NCBI GenBank assembly: GCA_018830325.1 | Contig: JAHJSQ010000077.1 | Location: forward strand, 1-56,897 | Source: Gammaproteobacteria bacterium | GTDB lineage: Bacteria; Pseudomonadota; Gammaproteobacteria; Methylococcales; Methylomonadaceae | DNA: 56,897 nt | Direction of reading: 5' to 3' | Shown here: in pieces, positions 54,755 to 56,897 of the stretch | Layout: every line of letters starts with the position of its first letter | Numbering within the stretch: position 1 is the first letter of the stretch | Translations under genes and position numbers: made by a program | The notes under the pieces: model-generated | Seen by the model: only the letters and a program-made list of their open reading frames with translations | Database searches by the model: none | Told to the model about the DNA's origin: nothing

Positions 54755-55408
54755 TTATGAATTATGCAGCGAGTTTTTGGACAAAGCTTCGGCATTTCTT
54801 GTTTTCAATGTTTCGATAACCGCTGACAGCGAGCCGCTATTTCTGATTTCATTATTGAATGTCGTGCGGTAGTTAGTGACCAAGCTGACGCCTTCGATCA
54901 GGATGTCGTAAGCTTTCCATTTTTCTTTGATTAATACCATTCTGTAGTCTACAGCGATTGGCTGAATACCCGGTTGCAATATCTCTGTTTTAACGATGAC
55001 TTTACTCGCATCCGATTCCATTTTTAAAGGTAAGAAGCGCACCGACCAGTCCTTGAATTCGACAAACGCGCGAGAATAAGTTCTGACCAACAGGTTTCGG
55101 AATTCATTATTGAATTGCGATCTTTCTTCCGGAGTGGCGTCCCGCCAGTATTTTCCGAGTACCAATGCCGAAATTCGATTAAAATCGACATGGGGGTAAA
55201 TCGCCGATTCAACAAAATCCGTTATTTGTGCAAAATCCTTTGTAAATTCGGGATTTTGCATTTTTTCCTTTAGTTTGTCGGAAGCTTCGGCAATCGCTTG
55301 TTGGGGCAATAATAATTCGGCGGCAATGGCTTTGTTCAATGCGCTAATGCTTATAAAAAAGCTCAATATTGCCAACAGAAAAATGCGTAGGTATTGTGTC
55401 GTTTTCAT
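54755..55408 (-). CDS. mlaC: MlaC-family periplasmic phospholipid-binding protein
   Basis: 217 residues with a signal peptide to about residue 29 (LLAILSFFISISALNKAIA). The mature part shows the MlaC/Ttg2D pattern: FVESAIYPHVDFNRISALVLG, YWRDATPEERSQFNNEFRNL and YDILIEGVSLVTNYRTTFN. MlaC shuttles lipids between the outer-membrane MlaA complex and the inner-membrane MlaFEDB transporter. No other mla gene is nearby, so it is an orphan; a paralogous role such as hopanoid transport (HpnM) is possible. It is divergent from hemB. Confidence 0.88.
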   Translation of the reverse strand: MKTTQYLRIFLLAILSFFISISALNKAIAAELLLPQQAIAEASDKLKEKMQNPEFTKDFAQITDFVESAIYPHVDFNRISALVLGKYWRDATPEERSQFNNEFRNLLVRTYSRAFVEFKDWSVRFLPLKMESDASKVIVKTEILQPGIQPIAVDYRMVLIKEKWKAYDILIEGVSLVTNYRTTFNNEIRNSGSLSAVIETLKTRNAEALSKNSLHNS

Positions 55409-55581
55409 AATGACCTCAAGTTCTTAGACTTATGTGCAAACACATGTCCGAGTCTTTTAGGGTTAAGGAAGACATGGTTTAGGGTATCGGAAGCGTGCTA
55501 ATATTATCCGATTGATTTATATCTTGCAGAAAAACTATTTTGCAAGGTACGGCCCCCTTGCCGCACGGCAAACGAGATTAA

Positions 55582-56604
<1,023 letters not shown>

Positions 56605-56897
56605 ATCGGGACGAAAAGTTTTTTGCCTTGACTGTTCGTAATGAAGAACGCAACAGCAGTATTTTCGTTATCTTCAGTTTCCCATGGTAATCGCTTTTTT
56701 AAGGCTATGTTCGCGTTAATAGTTGATACTTTATGAACTGAAAGCCAACATGAAATCCAAGGATACAACTCTTAGTCACTTTCCTTTTTTCAATATCACG
56801 CCAATGGTTGAAAGGAGGGTACGGTTGCTCGATTGACAGGTGTCGGCAGCAGGGAGCTGCCGTCAAGCCTACATGGACGTATTCACGGCGTCCTGTC
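56605..56897. repeat. end of window: partial family D repeat
   Basis: No gene after hemB. From 56813 the sequence GGAGGGTACGGTTGCTCGAT, then TGACAGGTGTCGGCAGCAGG and CATGGACGTATTCACGGCGT is a core-repeat copy cut by the window edge. Its TTCA is not interrupted, so it gives the empty-site form of the core. Confidence 0.65.

Overview
The window looks like chromosome of a gammaproteobacterial (type I) methanotroph of the Methylomicrobium/Methylotuvimicrobium kind. This is inferred from gene content: a lanthanide-type methanol dehydrogenase (xoxF) with its periplasmic partner xoxJ, an mxaRSAC-type methanol dehydrogenase assembly cluster, an FchA-type methenyl-tetrahydrofolate cyclohydrolase, and a very large glycogen locus, all set among ordinary gammaproteobacterial housekeeping blocks (rlmH-maf-rng-yhdP-nit-tldD-pmbA, uvrC-pgsA, cmoAB, lpxH, hemB). 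I see no phage, integrase, transposase or CRISPR array.

Positions 165-18299 are a glycogen/alpha-glucan supercluster. It holds two glycogen synthases, two GH13 branching enzymes, one ADP-glucose pyrophosphorylase, a GH57 hydrolase/transferase, a 4-alpha-glucanotransferase, a DUF4912 protein, a GH57-type branching enzyme and a further GH13 enzyme. glgA1 and glgB1 are on the minus strand and everything from glgC to glgB2 is on the plus strand. The second synthase carries an unusual N-terminal extension of about 350 residues rich in Lys, Ala, Pro and Thr. Positions 18311-21900 hold xoxJ and xoxF on the minus strand, separated by a terminator and a repeat element. A CPA1-type cation/proton antiporter with a cyclic-nucleotide-binding tail is divergent from xoxF.

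Positions 24616-30147 hold lpxH, a periplasmic cyclophilin, cysS, fchA and a Pro-Arg-His tRNA cluster with a clear sigma70 promoter. Positions 30148-36163 (minus) hold a voltage-gated K+ channel, then mxaC, mxaA, mxaS and mxaR in reverse order, and a two-TM protein of unknown function. Positions 36341-47851 are rlmH, maf, rng, yhdP, a nitrilase-family gene, a BamC-like lipoprotein, tldD and pmbA. Positions 48132-56604 are a type-5 uracil-DNA glycosylase, uvrC, pgsA, a TetR-family regulator, cmoA/cmoB, an MlaC-like gene and hemB.

The most unusual layer is between the genes. Many gaps hold members of a modular set of short palindromic repeats resembling MITEs: at least three kinds of terminal inverted repeats around a related core (key motif GACGTATTCACGGCGTCC). 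A second, smaller palindromic element of about 64 bp is inserted into that core in three places, and two of those insertions are flanked by a duplicated TTCA/TGAA target. Independently, degenerate heptanucleotide arrays (consensus GTRAGCR) sit just after stop codons at several places. Some elements touch genes: one supplies the last codons and stop of the DUF4912 gene, and another appears to supply the start codon and n-region of the mxaA signal peptide.
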